Assembly (NCBI GenBank): GCA_050249695.1
Contig: JBFWQA010000001.1
Location: forward strand, 1,054,001 to 1,118,000
Source: JACKJP01 sp050249695
GTDB lineage: Bacteria; Pseudomonadota; Alphaproteobacteria; Rhizobiales; Tepidamorphaceae
DNA: 64,000 nt
Reading direction: 5' to 3'
Of this stretch, positions 48,198-59,433 are shown in pieces. The notes under the pieces were generated by a model, which had not been told where the DNA came from, searched no databases, and saw only the letters and a program-made list of their open reading frames with translations. The number at the start of each line of letters is the position of its first letter. Position 1 is the stretch's first letter. The translations under genes and the position numbers were made by a program.

Positions 48198-48235
48198 ATC
48201 GTCTTCCGTTCCTTAACCGTTTCGCTTGCCGGACC

Positions 48236-48793
48236 TTATGTCCGGAAGGGAAAGTTCATCGCCTTCAGCAGTTCGCGCGCTTCCTCGTCGGTCTTCGCGG
48301 TTGTGCAGACGACCACGTCCATGCCCAGGATGTTGTCGACCTTGTCGTAGTCGACTTCCGGGAACACGATGTGCTCCTTGATGCCGAGCGCGTAGTTGCC
48401 GCGCCCGTCGAAACTCTTCGGGTTCAGACCGCGGAAGTCGCGCACGCGCGGCAGCGCGATCGTGACCATGCGATCGAGGAATTCCCACATCTTCGCCTTG
48501 CGAAGCGTCACTTTGGCGCCGATCGGCATGTTCTCGCGCACCTTGAAGGTGGCGATGGACTTGCGGGCCCGCGTCACGACCGGCTTCTGACCCGCGATCA
48601 GCGCGAGTTCGTTGGCCGCCGCCTGGGCGCGCTTGGAATCGTTGACCGACTCGCCCACGCCCATATTCAGGACGATCTTCTCGATCCGCGGCACTTCCAT
48701 CGGGTTCTTGTAGCCGAACTGCTCGGTAAGCTTGGCCCGCACGACTTCGTCGTACTGGCGCTTCAAGCGCGGCGTGTAAGCTGCCTCAGCCAT
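48236..48793 (-). CDS. rplE: 50S ribosomal protein L5
   Basis: Carries 5S rRNA into the large subunit and contacts P-site tRNA. It is 185 residues: NPMEVPRIEKIVLNMGVGES, GQKPVVTRARKSIATFKVRENMPIG and GLNPKSFDGRGNYALGIKEHIVFPE. The ATG at 48793 (MAEAAYTP) lies within the end of rplX, an 8-base overlap. Confidence 0.98.
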   Translation of the reverse strand: MAEAAYTPRLKRQYDEVVRAKLTEQFGYKNPMEVPRIEKIVLNMGVGESVNDSKRAQAAANELALIAGQKPVVTRARKSIATFKVRENMPIGAKVTLRKAKMWEFLDRMVTIALPRVRDFRGLNPKSFDGRGNYALGIKEHIVFPEVDYDKVDNILGMDVVVCTTAKTDEEARELLKAMNFPFRT

Positions 48794-49103
48794 TGATCTC
48801 TTCTCCCGACCGCTTGGCAACGCGCACCTTGCGGCCATCCTTCAACGTCTTGAATCCGACACGGGTCGGCTTGTTGTCTTTCGGATCCAGCAGCGCCAGA
48901 TTGGAAAGATGGATCCCCATCTCCTTGGAGATGATGCCGCCTTCCTGATTGGCTGTCTGCCGCTGGTGACGGCGCACGACATTGACGCCGCGCACCACCG
49001 CGCGGCTTGCCGCCGGGCTCACCGAGAGCACCTCGCCGGTCTTGCCCTTGTCACGGCCGGTCAGGACCATGACGTGGTCACCCTTCCTGATTTTCGCAGC
49101 CAT
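48786..49103 (-). CDS. rplX: 50S ribosomal protein L24
   Basis: An early-assembling large-subunit protein. It is 105 residues with a KOW motif (IRKGDHVMVLTGRDKGKTGEVLSV), followed by GVNVVRRHQRQTANQEGGIISKE. It overlaps rplN by 1 base and rplE by 8 bases, so the three are translationally coupled. Confidence 0.98.
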   Translation of the reverse strand: MAAKIRKGDHVMVLTGRDKGKTGEVLSVSPAASRAVVRGVNVVRRHQRQTANQEGGIISKEMGIHLSNLALLDPKDNKPTRVGFKTLKDGRKVRVAKRSGEEING

Positions 49104-49471
49104 TACAAAACCTCCGGCGCGAGCGAAACGATCTTCATGTGGTTGCGCGAGCGCAGTTCGCGCGGGACGGGGCCGAAGATACGCGTACCGATCGGCTCCT
49201 TGTTGTTGTTGACCAGCACCGCCGCGTTCCGGTCGAACCGGATGACGCTGCCGTCCGGACGGCGGATATCCTTGGCGGTGCGCACGACGATCGCCTTGAG
49301 CACATCGCCCTTCTTCACGCGGCCCCGCGGGATGGCTTCCTTGACGGAAACGACGATGATGTCACCGACGCCGGCATATTTACGCTTCGAACCGCCGAGC
49401 ACCTTGATGCACATGACCCGCCGCGCCCCGGAATTATCCGCAACGTCGAGATTTGACTGCATCTGGATCAT
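49103..49471 (-). CDS. rplN: 50S ribosomal protein L14
   Basis: An inter-subunit bridge protein. It is 122 residues, beginning MIQMQSNLDVADNSGARRVMCIKVLGG, with AIPRGRVKKGDVLKAIVVRT and the end RNHMKIVSLAPEVL. The 78-base gap after rpsQ is the widest inside the S10-spc part, the usual junction of the S10 and spc units. I see no strong promoter or terminator in it. Confidence 0.98.
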   Translation of the reverse strand: MIQMQSNLDVADNSGARRVMCIKVLGGSKRKYAGVGDIIVVSVKEAIPRGRVKKGDVLKAIVVRTAKDIRRPDGSVIRFDRNAAVLVNNNKEPIGTRIFGPVPRELRSRNHMKIVSLAPEVL

Positions 49472-49549
49472 GGCCGACCTCTCAATTCTTCTCTTTGCAA
49501 CCGGCCTGGCACGCCATCCCCTGAAGGCGGCGCCGGCCTAAAGCCCTTG

Positions 49550-49789
49550 TTATTTACCCACCGCGCCAACGACGACCCAGCGCTTCAGCCGCGAGATCGG
49601 CTTCGTCTCCTCGATCGCGACCAGATCGCCGACCTTGAACGTGTTATCCGCGTCATGCGCGTGATACTTCTTGGACCGGCGGACCGTCTTCTTGAACAGC
49701 GGGTGAGTGAAGCGGCGCTCGACCCGGACCACGACGGTCTTGTCGGTCTTGTCGCTGACCACAACGCCCTGCAATACGCGCTTCGGCAT
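49550..49789 (-). CDS. rpsQ: 30S ribosomal protein S17
   Basis: A 16S rRNA-binding OB-fold protein. It is 79 residues: MPKRVLQGVVVSDKTDKTVVVRVERRFTHPLFKK and KVGDLVAIEETKPISRLKRWVVV. It lies 12 bases after rpmC and ends the S10 part. Confidence 0.98.
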   Translation of the reverse strand: MPKRVLQGVVVSDKTDKTVVVRVERRFTHPLFKKTVRRSKKYHAHDADNTFKVGDLVAIEETKPISRLKRWVVVGAVGK

Positions 49790-49801
49790 CGTCTAATTCC
49801 T

Positions 49802-50005
49802 TCAGGCCTTGGCCGCCGAGCGGCTTTTCTCATTCAGCACGGTGCGCACCCGGGCGATATCCCGGCGCACCTGGCGCACCCGCGCCGTGTTCTCGAGCTG
49901 TCCCGTCGCCTGCTGGAAACGCAGGTTGAACTGCTCCTTCTTCAACTTGCCGAGTTCGTCGGAAAGCTGGTCCTCGGTCATCGCCCGAACGTCTTCGCTC
50001 TTCAT
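49802..50005 (-). CDS. rpmC: 50S ribosomal protein L29
   Basis: A tunnel-exit protein that helps dock SRP and trigger factor. It is 67 residues: MKSEDVRAMTEDQLSDELGKLKKEQFNLRFQQATGQLENTARV is the whole L29 signature. The start at 50005 is 13 bases after the rplP stop; the longer open frame covers rplP sequence and is not used. Confidence 0.97.
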   Translation of the reverse strand: MKSEDVRAMTEDQLSDELGKLKKEQFNLRFQQATGQLENTARVRQVRRDIARVRTVLNEKSRSAAKA

Positions 50006-50018
50006 GGCCTTGCCCGTC

Positions 50019-50432
50019 CTATTCGCCGATGCGGCGCACGAAGCGCGTGCTGATCGGCAGCTTGGCCGCGCCCAGCGCCAGCGCCTCGCGGGCCAGCTCC
50101 GGCGACACGCCGTCAATTTCGAACATGATGCGGCCCGGCTTCACCTTGGCCGCCCAGTACTCAACGCCGCCCTTGCCCTTACCCATGCGGACTTCGGTCG
50201 GCTTCTTCGTCACCGGCACGTCCGGAAAGATGCGGATCCACACACGGCCGGCGCGCTTCATATGGCGCGTGATGGCGCGGCGGGCCGCCTCGATCTGGCG
50301 CGAGGTGACGCGCTCCGGTTCCAGGGCCTTCAGGCCGTAGGCGCCGAATGCCAAATCGGTACCGCCCTTGGCGACGCCGTGAATGCGTCCCTTGAACTGT
50401 TTGCGGTACTTTGTGCGCTTGGGTTGCAGCAT
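50019..50432 (-). CDS. rplP: 50S ribosomal protein L16
   Basis: Positions A-site tRNA near the peptidyl transferase centre. It is 137 residues: MLQPKRTKYRKQFKGRIHG, GLKALEPERVTSRQIEAARRAITRHMKRAGRVWIRIFPD and MGKGKGGVEYWAAKVKPGRIMFE, all conserved. Confidence 0.98.
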   Translation of the reverse strand: MLQPKRTKYRKQFKGRIHGVAKGGTDLAFGAYGLKALEPERVTSRQIEAARRAITRHMKRAGRVWIRIFPDVPVTKKPTEVRMGKGKGGVEYWAAKVKPGRIMFEIDGVSPELAREALALGAAKLPISTRFVRRIGE

Positions 50433-50453
50433 GATCGCTTCTCCAAACCTTTA

Positions 50454-51170
50454 TTATTCTGCCGCCCGCGAGCCCTGCTCGCGCCGGCCGCGCCCGCCTT
50501 CGGGCCCTTCCGTCGCGCGCCGTTCGGACGCCATCGGATCGTGTTCCAGGATCTCGCCCTTGAAGATCCAGACCTTGACGCCGCAGGCGCCATAGGCGGT
50601 GTGCGCGGTCGCCTCGCCGTAGTCGACATCGGCCCGCAGCGTATGCAGCGGCACCCGGCCCTCGCGATACCATTCGGTCCGCGCGATTTCCGCGCCGCCC
50701 AGACGGCCGCCGCAATTGATGCGGATGCCTTCCGCGCCCAGACGGATCGCCGACTGAACGGCCCGCTTCATCGCCCGGCGGAACGCGACGCGGCGCTCCA
50801 GCTGCTGCGCGATGGATTCAGCGACGAGCTGCGCGTCGATCTCCGGCTTGCGGACTTCCTGAATGTTCAGGTGAACCTCTGAATCCGTCAGCTTGGCGAT
50901 CTTCTGCTTCAGCTTCTCGATATCCGAGCCCTTCTTGCCGATCACGATGCCCGGACGAGCGGTGTGGATCGTCACCCGGCACTTCTTGTGCGGACGCTCA
51001 ATCACCACTTTCGACAGCGCGGCCTGCTTGAGCTGCTTTTCGAGCATGGAACGGATCTTCACGTCCTCATGCAGCAGCTCTCCATATTCCCGGCCGTTGG
51101 CGAACCAGCGGCTGTCCCAGGTCCGGTTGATACCCAGACGCAGACCGACCGGATTGACTTTCTGACCCAT
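50454..51170 (-). CDS. rpsC: 30S ribosomal protein S3
   Basis: Lines the mRNA entry tunnel with helicase activity. It is 238 residues, with a KH domain (GIVIGKKGSDIEKLKQKIAKL) and the C-terminal S3 domain GAEGIRINCGGRLGGAEIARTEWYREGRVPLHTLRADVDYG. A basic Gly/Arg/Glu tail ends the protein. The start overlaps the rplV stop by 1 base. Confidence 0.98.
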   Translation of the reverse strand: MGQKVNPVGLRLGINRTWDSRWFANGREYGELLHEDVKIRSMLEKQLKQAALSKVVIERPHKKCRVTIHTARPGIVIGKKGSDIEKLKQKIAKLTDSEVHLNIQEVRKPEIDAQLVAESIAQQLERRVAFRRAMKRAVQSAIRLGAEGIRINCGGRLGGAEIARTEWYREGRVPLHTLRADVDYGEATAHTAYGACGVKVWIFKGEILEHDPMASERRATEGPEGGRGRREQGSRAAE

Positions 51171-51550
51171 CAGGCGGCCTCCTCGACCTGGCGAACGATG
51201 ATCGTGAGGTTCGAGAACGGCTTCTCGATCCGGCCGATGCGGCCGCGCGCACGCGGCGTCCAGCGTTTCATCACCATCGCTTTTCCGACATAGGCCTGGG
51301 CAACGACGAGATCGTCGATATCCAGGTCGTGATTGTTTTCCGCATTCGCGATCGCCGACTGCAGCGCCTTGCGGACGTCGCGGGCGATGCGCTTGCGGGA
51401 GAATTCCAGCTCGGCGAGCGCGCGGTCGACCTTCTTGCCGCGGATCATCGCCGCGACAAGATTGAGCTTCTGCGGGCTGATCCGCATCATGCGCAACACG
51501 GCCTTCGCCTCGTTTGCGGGAAGCTTGCGCTCTTTGGACGCCTTGCCCAT
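51170..51550 (-). CDS. rplV: 50S ribosomal protein L22
   Basis: A tunnel-wall protein whose beta-hairpin is a site of macrolide resistance. It is 126 residues: RMMRISPQKLNLVAAMIRGKKVDRALAELEFSRKRIARDV and the loop VGKAMVMKRWTPRARGRIGRIEKPFSNLTI. It lies 3 bases after rpsS. Confidence 0.98.
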   Translation of the reverse strand: MGKASKERKLPANEAKAVLRMMRISPQKLNLVAAMIRGKKVDRALAELEFSRKRIARDVRKALQSAIANAENNHDLDIDDLVVAQAYVGKAMVMKRWTPRARGRIGRIEKPFSNLTIIVRQVEEAA

Positions 51551-51553
51551 CGA

Positions 51554-51832
51554 TCAGCCCCTCTTCGATTTCTTGTCGGCCGTGTGGCCGTAATAGGTCC
51601 GCGAAGGCGAGAACTCGCCGAACTTGTGGCCGACCATGTCCTCGCTCACGAGCACCGGAATGTGCTTCTGACCGTTGTAGACACCGAAGGTCAGGCCGAC
51701 GAACTGCGGCAGGATCGTGGAGCGGCGGCTCCAGATCTTGATCACCTCGTTGCGGCCGGACTGCCGGGAGGCTTCCGCCTTCTTCAGCAGGTAACCGTCG
51801 ACGAACGGACCCTTTCTAACTGAACGCGTCAT
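51554..51832 (-). CDS. rpsS: 30S ribosomal protein S19
   Basis: A 30S head protein contacting S13 and the large subunit. It is 92 residues: MTRSVRKGPFVDGYLLKKAE, IKIWSRRSTILPQFVGLTFGVYNGQKHIPVLVSEDMVGHKFGEFSPSRTYYGH. It lies 5 bases after rplB. Confidence 0.98.
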   Translation of the reverse strand: MTRSVRKGPFVDGYLLKKAEASRQSGRNEVIKIWSRRSTILPQFVGLTFGVYNGQKHIPVLVSEDMVGHKFGEFSPSRTYYGHTADKKSKRG

Positions 51833-51837
51833 CGGCC

Positions 51838-52677
51838 TTAGCCCTTCTTCTTGGTCTGGTGCCGGCTACGCAGGATGAACTTCTGCGTTTCCTTGTTCCG
51901 GCGTGTACGCTTGCCCTTGGTCGGCTTGCCCCACGGCGTGACCGGATGGCGGCCGCCCGAGGTACGGCCTTCACCGCCGCCATGCGGGTGATCGATCGGG
52001 TTCATGGCAACGCCGCGCACCGACGGGCGCTTGCCCATCCAGCGCTTGCGGCCCGCCTTGCCCAGGCTGATGTTGCTGTGATCCGGGTTGGATACCGCGC
52101 CGACCGTCGCCATGCAGGCGCCGTGGACGAGACGCTGTTCGCCCGAATTCAGCCGCAGGATCGCATAGCCCTGGTCGCGGCCGACGAGCTGCACATAGGT
52201 GCCTGCCGACCGGGCGATCTGACCGCCCTTTCCCGGCTTCATCTCCACATTGTGGACGATGGTGCCGACAGGGATCGCTGACAGCGGCATCGCGTTGCCC
52301 GGCTTCACGTCGACCTGGGCGCCGGAGACCACCGTGTCGCCCACCGCCAGGCGCTGCGGCGCCAGGATGTACCCCTGCTCGCCGTCCTCATACCTGATGA
52401 GCGCGATGAAGGCGGTCCGGTTCGGGTCGTATTCGAGACGCTCGACCGTTGCCGCCACATCCATCTTGCGGCGCTTGAAATCGACCAGGCGATAGCGGCG
52501 CTTGTGACCACCGCCGATACGGCGCGCGGTTATGCGGCCGGCATTGTTGCGTCCGCCCGACTTGGTCAGGCCCTCGGTCAGCTTCTTGACCGGCTCGCCT
52601 TTCCAAAGCGCGGAACGGTCGACCATCACCAGCTGGCGAAGGCTCGGCGTCCGTGGGTTGTAGGTTTTCAGTGCCAT
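51838..52677 (-). CDS. rplB: 50S ribosomal protein L2
   Basis: Needed for subunit association and peptidyl transfer. It is 279 residues, with NNAGRITARRIGGGHKRRYRLVDFKR, GTYVQLVGRDQGYAILRLNSGEQR and the signature RGVAMNPIDHPHGGGEGRTSGGRHPVTPWG, in which the active-site His is kept. Confidence 0.98.
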   Translation of the reverse strand: MALKTYNPRTPSLRQLVMVDRSALWKGEPVKKLTEGLTKSGGRNNAGRITARRIGGGHKRRYRLVDFKRRKMDVAATVERLEYDPNRTAFIALIRYEDGEQGYILAPQRLAVGDTVVSGAQVDVKPGNAMPLSAIPVGTIVHNVEMKPGKGGQIARSAGTYVQLVGRDQGYAILRLNSGEQRLVHGACMATVGAVSNPDHSNISLGKAGRKRWMGKRPSVRGVAMNPIDHPHGGGEGRTSGGRHPVTPWGKPTKGKRTRRNKETQKFILRSRHQTKKKG

Positions 52678-52718
52678 GGCTTCTTAAGGCCCCTGTTCCT
52701 TCAAAATCTCTTATGCGC

Positions 52719-53015
52719 TCACAGACCGGTCGTCACGTCGATCGAGTGGCCCTCTTCGAGGGTCACGATCGCCTTCTTGACGTCGCTCTGCTGGCCCTTG
52801 ATCCCGCGGAAACGCTTGGTCTTGCCCTTTTCCACGAGGGTATTGACGTTCTTCACCTTGACCTCGAAAAGCGCTTCGACCGCCTTCTTGATCATCGGCT
52901 TGGATGCGTCCTTGCGCACCTTGAACACCACCTGGTTCATCTCCGAGGCCATCGTCGACTTTTCGGTGATGATCGGGGCGACGATCACGTCATAGAGGCT
53001 GAGATTGATGCTCAT
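52719..53015 (-). CDS. rplW: 50S ribosomal protein L23
   Basis: The main docking site for SRP and trigger factor at the tunnel exit. It is 98 residues: YDVIVAPIITEKSTMASEMNQVVFKVRKDASKPMIKKAVEALFEVKVKNVNTLVEKGKTKRF. It overlaps the rplD stop by 4 bases (ATGA). Confidence 0.98.
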   Translation of the reverse strand: MSINLSLYDVIVAPIITEKSTMASEMNQVVFKVRKDASKPMIKKAVEALFEVKVKNVNTLVEKGKTKRFRGIKGQQSDVKKAIVTLEEGHSIDVTTGL

Positions 53016-53635
53016 TTGAACCGAGCCTCCAGTTCTTCAAGCGCCGCCTTGGTCAGGACCAGCTTGCCGCGCCGCATGACGTCGTAAACATTGATGCCCT
53101 GGATCGGCAGGACGTCGACATTCGGGATCGACCGTGCCGCGAGGCGGAACTTGCTGTCGATCTCGCGTCCGGCGACGATCAGGGCGGAGTCGAAGCCGAG
53201 CTTGCCGAACTGGCCGAGCAGCGTCCTCGTCTTGCCGTCGGCGCTGACCGCGTCGTCAACGACGACGAGGCTGTCGCTCTTGGCCTTGGCCGATAGCGCG
53301 TGCTTCAGGCCGAGCACCCGGATCTTCTTGGGCAGGTCATGCGCATGGCTGCGGGTTACCGGGCTGTGCGACTTGCCGCCGCCGACGAAAATGCCCGAGC
53401 GGCGCGAGCCGTGACGGGCCGAGCCGCCACCCTTCTGCCGGCCGAGCTTCTTGCCCGTGCGTGCAATGTCGGCACGCTTCTTGGCCTCATGCGTCCCCGC
53501 CTGGCGCTTGGCGAGCTGCCAGAGCACCACACGATGAATAATATCGGCGCGCGGCTCCAGTCCAAAGACGTCCTCGGAGAGGTCGACTGAACCGGCCTTC
53601 TTGCCGTCAAGCGCGATCACGTCATGTTTCATCAT
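53012..53635 (-). CDS. rplD: 50S ribosomal protein L4
   Basis: A tunnel-constriction protein; in E. coli it also represses its own operon. It is about 207 residues: LWQLAKRQAGTHEAKKRADIARTGKKLGRQKGGGSARHGSRRSGIFVGGGKSHSP is the long loop that enters the tunnel. Two ATGs in a row (53635 and 53632) are possible starts. The first overlaps the rplC stop by 4 bases. Confidence 0.97.
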   Translation of the reverse strand: MMKHDVIALDGKKAGSVDLSEDVFGLEPRADIIHRVVLWQLAKRQAGTHEAKKRADIARTGKKLGRQKGGGSARHGSRRSGIFVGGGKSHSPVTRSHAHDLPKKIRVLGLKHALSAKAKSDSLVVVDDAVSADGKTRTLLGQFGKLGFDSALIVAGREIDSKFRLAARSIPNVDVLPIQGINVYDVMRRGKLVLTKAALEELEARFK

Positions 53636-54393
53636 TCACCGTCCTTGCCGGCTTCGGCGGCGGGCTGAACTTCCGCAGGGGTCTCCGCCGCGGCCGGCGC
53701 GGAAGCGCCTTCCGGCAGACGGAACGCACCCGGGAACGGCACATTCTCGGGCAGATCGCGTTTCACCGCGTCGCGCAGAAGCACCCAGCCGCCCTTGGAG
53801 CCCGGCACTGCGCCGTGAACCATGATGAGGCCGCGCTCCACGTCGGTCTTGACCACCTTGAGGTTCTGCGCGGTCACCCGCACATCGCCCATGTGTCCGG
53901 CCATCTTCTTGTTCTTGAATACCTTGCCGGGATCCTGGCGGCCACCGGTCGAACCATGCGAACGGTGCGAGACGGACACGCCATGCGATGCGCGCAGACC
54001 ACCGAAATTGTGGCGCTTCATGCCGCCCGCGAAGCCCTTGCCGATCGAGGTGCCGGTGACATCGACGAACTGGCCGGCGATGAAATGATCCGCCGTCAGT
54101 TCCGCCCCCACCGCGATCGCGTTTTCCGGGCTCACCCGGAATTCCACGAGCTTGCGCTTGGGCTCGACATGGGCGACGGCGAAATGGCCGCGCATGGCCT
54201 TCGTCGTGTTCTTGGCCTTGGCGGTCCCGGCGCCAAGCTGCAGCGCGGTGTAACCGTTCTTCTCGTTCGTGCGCTGGGCGACGACCTGACACTTCTCGAT
54301 CTTCAGGACGGTCACCGGCAAATGTTCGCCGGCTTCGTCGAAGATCCGCGTCATCCCCACCTTCTGCGCGATCAATCCAGAGCGCATAGCCAC
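53632..54393 (-). CDS. rplC: 50S ribosomal protein L3 with acidic C-terminal extension
   Basis: Assembly initiator near the peptidyl transferase centre. It is 253 residues, against about 210 in E. coli. Core motifs are GLIAQKVGMTRIFDEAGEHLPVTVLKIEKCQVV and HGSTGGRQDPGKVFKNKKMAGHMG; the latter keeps the Gln that PrmB methylates in E. coli. The last 35 or so residues are a Pro/Ala/Glu tail (SAPAAAETPAEVQPAAEAGKDGE), as in several alphaproteobacteria. Confidence 0.97.
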   Translation of the reverse strand: MAMRSGLIAQKVGMTRIFDEAGEHLPVTVLKIEKCQVVAQRTNEKNGYTALQLGAGTAKAKNTTKAMRGHFAVAHVEPKRKLVEFRVSPENAIAVGAELTADHFIAGQFVDVTGTSIGKGFAGGMKRHNFGGLRASHGVSVSHRSHGSTGGRQDPGKVFKNKKMAGHMGDVRVTAQNLKVVKTDVERGLIMVHGAVPGSKGGWVLLRDAVKRDLPENVPFPGAFRLPEGASAPAAAETPAEVQPAAEAGKDGE

Positions 54394-54412
54394 TGTGATC
54401 CTTCGATTACCT

Positions 54413-54721
54413 TTAGAGCTTGATTTCGACGTCTACGCCGGCGGCGAGATCAAGCTTCATGAGAGCGTCCACCGTCTGCGGCGTCGGCTCGACGATGTCC
54501 AGGAGGCGCTTGTGGGTGCGCATCTCGAACTGTTCGCGGCTCTTCTTGTCGATATGCGGCGACCGGTTCACGGTGAATTTCTCGATCCGTGTCGGCAGCG
54601 GGATGGGACCGCGCACCTGTGCGCCCGTCCGCTTGGCCGTATTGACGATCTCGCGGGTCGACGCATCGAGAATGCGATGATCGAACGCCTTGAGCCGAAT
54701 TCGGATGTTCTGCCCGTTCAT
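54413..54721 (-). CDS. rpsJ: 30S ribosomal protein S10 (NusE)
   Basis: A 30S head protein that also serves as NusE in transcription antitermination. It is 102 residues: MNGQNIRIRLKAFDHRILDASTREIVNTAKRTGAQVRGPIPLPTRIEKFTVNRSPHIDKKSREQFEMRTHKRLLDI. It lies 76 bases after tuf with a GC-rich hairpin between. Confidence 0.98.
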   Translation of the reverse strand: MNGQNIRIRLKAFDHRILDASTREIVNTAKRTGAQVRGPIPLPTRIEKFTVNRSPHIDKKSREQFEMRTHKRLLDIVEPTPQTVDALMKLDLAAGVDVEIKL

Positions 54722-54749
54722 GATTGTAAAACCATCCTGAAACGATTGA

Positions 54750-54782
54750 GGCGGCGCAGGATCTTGTCGGGCCCGCGCCGCC
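54750..54782 (-). other. GC-rich hairpin in the tuf-rpsJ gap
   Basis: A perfect 8-bp stem (GGCGGCGC with GCGCCGCC, 17-base loop) lies between the tuf stop and rpsJ. No T tract follows, so it is not an intrinsic terminator. It may be a pause, an RNA processing site or a regulatory leader for the S10 genes (inference). Confidence 0.5.
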
Positions 54783-54797
54783 CTTCTGTCTGACCTG

Positions 54798-55988
<1,191 letters not shown>

Positions 55989-56049
55989 GGTGGCTCTCCA
56001 TCTTTCCTAAAACTGTTTCTTCTTTTCCGAATCCAGACGATTGCGCCCG

Positions 56050-58125
<2,076 letters not shown>

Positions 58126-58140
58126 GGGTTCGTGTCTCCC

Positions 58141-58611
58141 TTACCAGCGGTAGTGCGAGAACGCGCGGTTCGCTTCCGCCATGCGGTGCGTGTCTTCGCG
58201 CTTCTTCACGGCCGAGCCGCGATTGTTGAAAGCATCGACCAGCTCCGCCGAAAGACGATCCACCATCGTGCGCTCGTTGCGGGCGCGGGCGGCCGTGATC
58301 AGCCAGCGGATGGCGAGCGCCTGCCGACGCTCGGGACGAACCTCGACGGGTACCTGATAGGTCGCGCCGCCAACACGGCGGGAGCGCACCTCGATCGTCG
58401 GCATGACGTTCTCGAGCGCCTGATGAAAGACGCCGAGCGGATCCTGCTTGGCCTTCTGCTCGATGGCGTCGAACGCGCCATAGACGATGCCCTCGGCGAC
58501 GGACTTCTTGCCCGCATACATCACCGAGTTCATGAACTTGGTCACGACGAGATCGCCGTATTTCGCGTCGGGATTGATTTCCCGCTTTTCTGCCCGGTGA
58601 CGACGAGACAT
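58141..58611 (-). CDS. rpsG: 30S ribosomal protein S7
   Basis: Nucleates assembly of the 30S head and contacts E-site tRNA. It is 156 residues: MSRRHRAEKREINPDAKYGDLVVTKFMNSVMYAGKKSVAEGIVYGA, VRPERRQALAIRWLITAARARNERTM and MAEANRAFSHYRW. It lies 36 bases after rpsL. Confidence 0.98.
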   Translation of the reverse strand: MSRRHRAEKREINPDAKYGDLVVTKFMNSVMYAGKKSVAEGIVYGAFDAIEQKAKQDPLGVFHQALENVMPTIEVRSRRVGGATYQVPVEVRPERRQALAIRWLITAARARNERTMVDRLSAELVDAFNNRGSAVKKREDTHRMAEANRAFSHYRW

Positions 58612-58647
58612 GCGCTCTGGTCCTCTTTCCGTCTAACTGTCTGACGC

Positions 58648-59019
58648 TTACTTCGGCCGCTTCGCGCCGTACTTCGAACGGCGGCGCTTGCGGTCCTTCA
58701 CGCCCTGGGTGTCGAGAATGCCGCGGATGATGTGATAGCGAACGCCGGGAAGATCCTTCACGCGGCCGCCGCGGATCATCACCACGGAGTGTTCCTGCAG
58801 GTTGTGGCCCTCGCCCGGGATGTAGCCGATGACCTCGAAGCCATTGGTCAGACGGATCTTCGCCACCTTGCGCATGGCCGAGTTCGGCTTCTTCGGCGTC
58901 GTCGTATAGACGCGCGTGCAGACGCCCCGCTTCTGCGGGCATGCCTGCATCGCCGGCACCTTGTTGCGCTTCGGCGGATCCTTCCGCGGCTTGCGGATGA
59001 GCTGGTTCACTGTCGGCAT
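58648..59019 (-). CDS. rpsL: 30S ribosomal protein S12
   Basis: A decoding-centre protein. It is 123 residues from MPTVNQLIRKPRKDP. TPKKPNSAMRK (Lys43, Lys44) and RVKDLPGVRYH (Lys88, Asp89) are intact. The lysines that mutate in streptomycin resistance are wild type. Asp89 matches the residue methylthiolated by RimO, whose gene is at 29.8 kb. The ATG at 59019 is chosen by homology; the frame is open 147 bases further. It is first in the str operon, with a promoter at 59266-59294. Confidence 0.98.
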   Translation of the reverse strand: MPTVNQLIRKPRKDPPKRNKVPAMQACPQKRGVCTRVYTTTPKKPNSAMRKVAKIRLTNGFEVIGYIPGEGHNLQEHSVVMIRGGRVKDLPGVRYHIIRGILDTQGVKDRKRRRSKYGAKRPK

Positions 59020-59433
59020 CGAATAAAGCCTATCCCGTTCACTTTTTCCGTTTCGTGCCGGAAGAACCGGCATCGAATCGCCAAAACAAAATCGCGCCAA
59101 TGGACCGCTTTCGCGGCTGGCGCCCGGAAGAACAGAGGACCCCTTTGACAGGGTCATGTGCCTCAAATGTCTTTCGCTTATCGAACGGCAGCGTTTAAGC
59201 TCGGTGTCTGCGCATAAGGAATGCGCGGATCAGAAGGGCTTACCGCCTGCCGCGAAAGTTGCGCTTATTTAGACGGAGCGATTCATCCCGTCAACCCCCG
59301 AGCACGCCCAAATCGAGCCGAGTTTCCCGTTTTCGCGCGCCGGCGTTCCCCGATCCCGTGCGGTTGACGTAAAAGCAGGCCCTGCTCGCCGTTGCCGCGT
59401 GCCCGCGCCGCCGAATCGAAGCGAAAGCCGATT
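59020..59433. other. rpsL upstream region with long leader
   Basis: These 414 bases lie between the 98-aa gene and rpsL. They hold one good promoter (59266-59294) and thus a leader of about 245 bases before rpsL. No reading frame with a ribosome site and no known riboswitch or S7/S12 binding fold was recognised in the leader. Confidence 0.5.
59266..59294 (-). promoter_or_regulatory. candidate promoter of the str operon (rpsL)
   Basis: Minus strand: TTGACG at 59289-59294, 17-base spacer, TAAATA at 59266-59271. Position and spacing suit a strong sigma-70-type promoter for the long ribosomal protein transcript. Confidence 0.7.
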
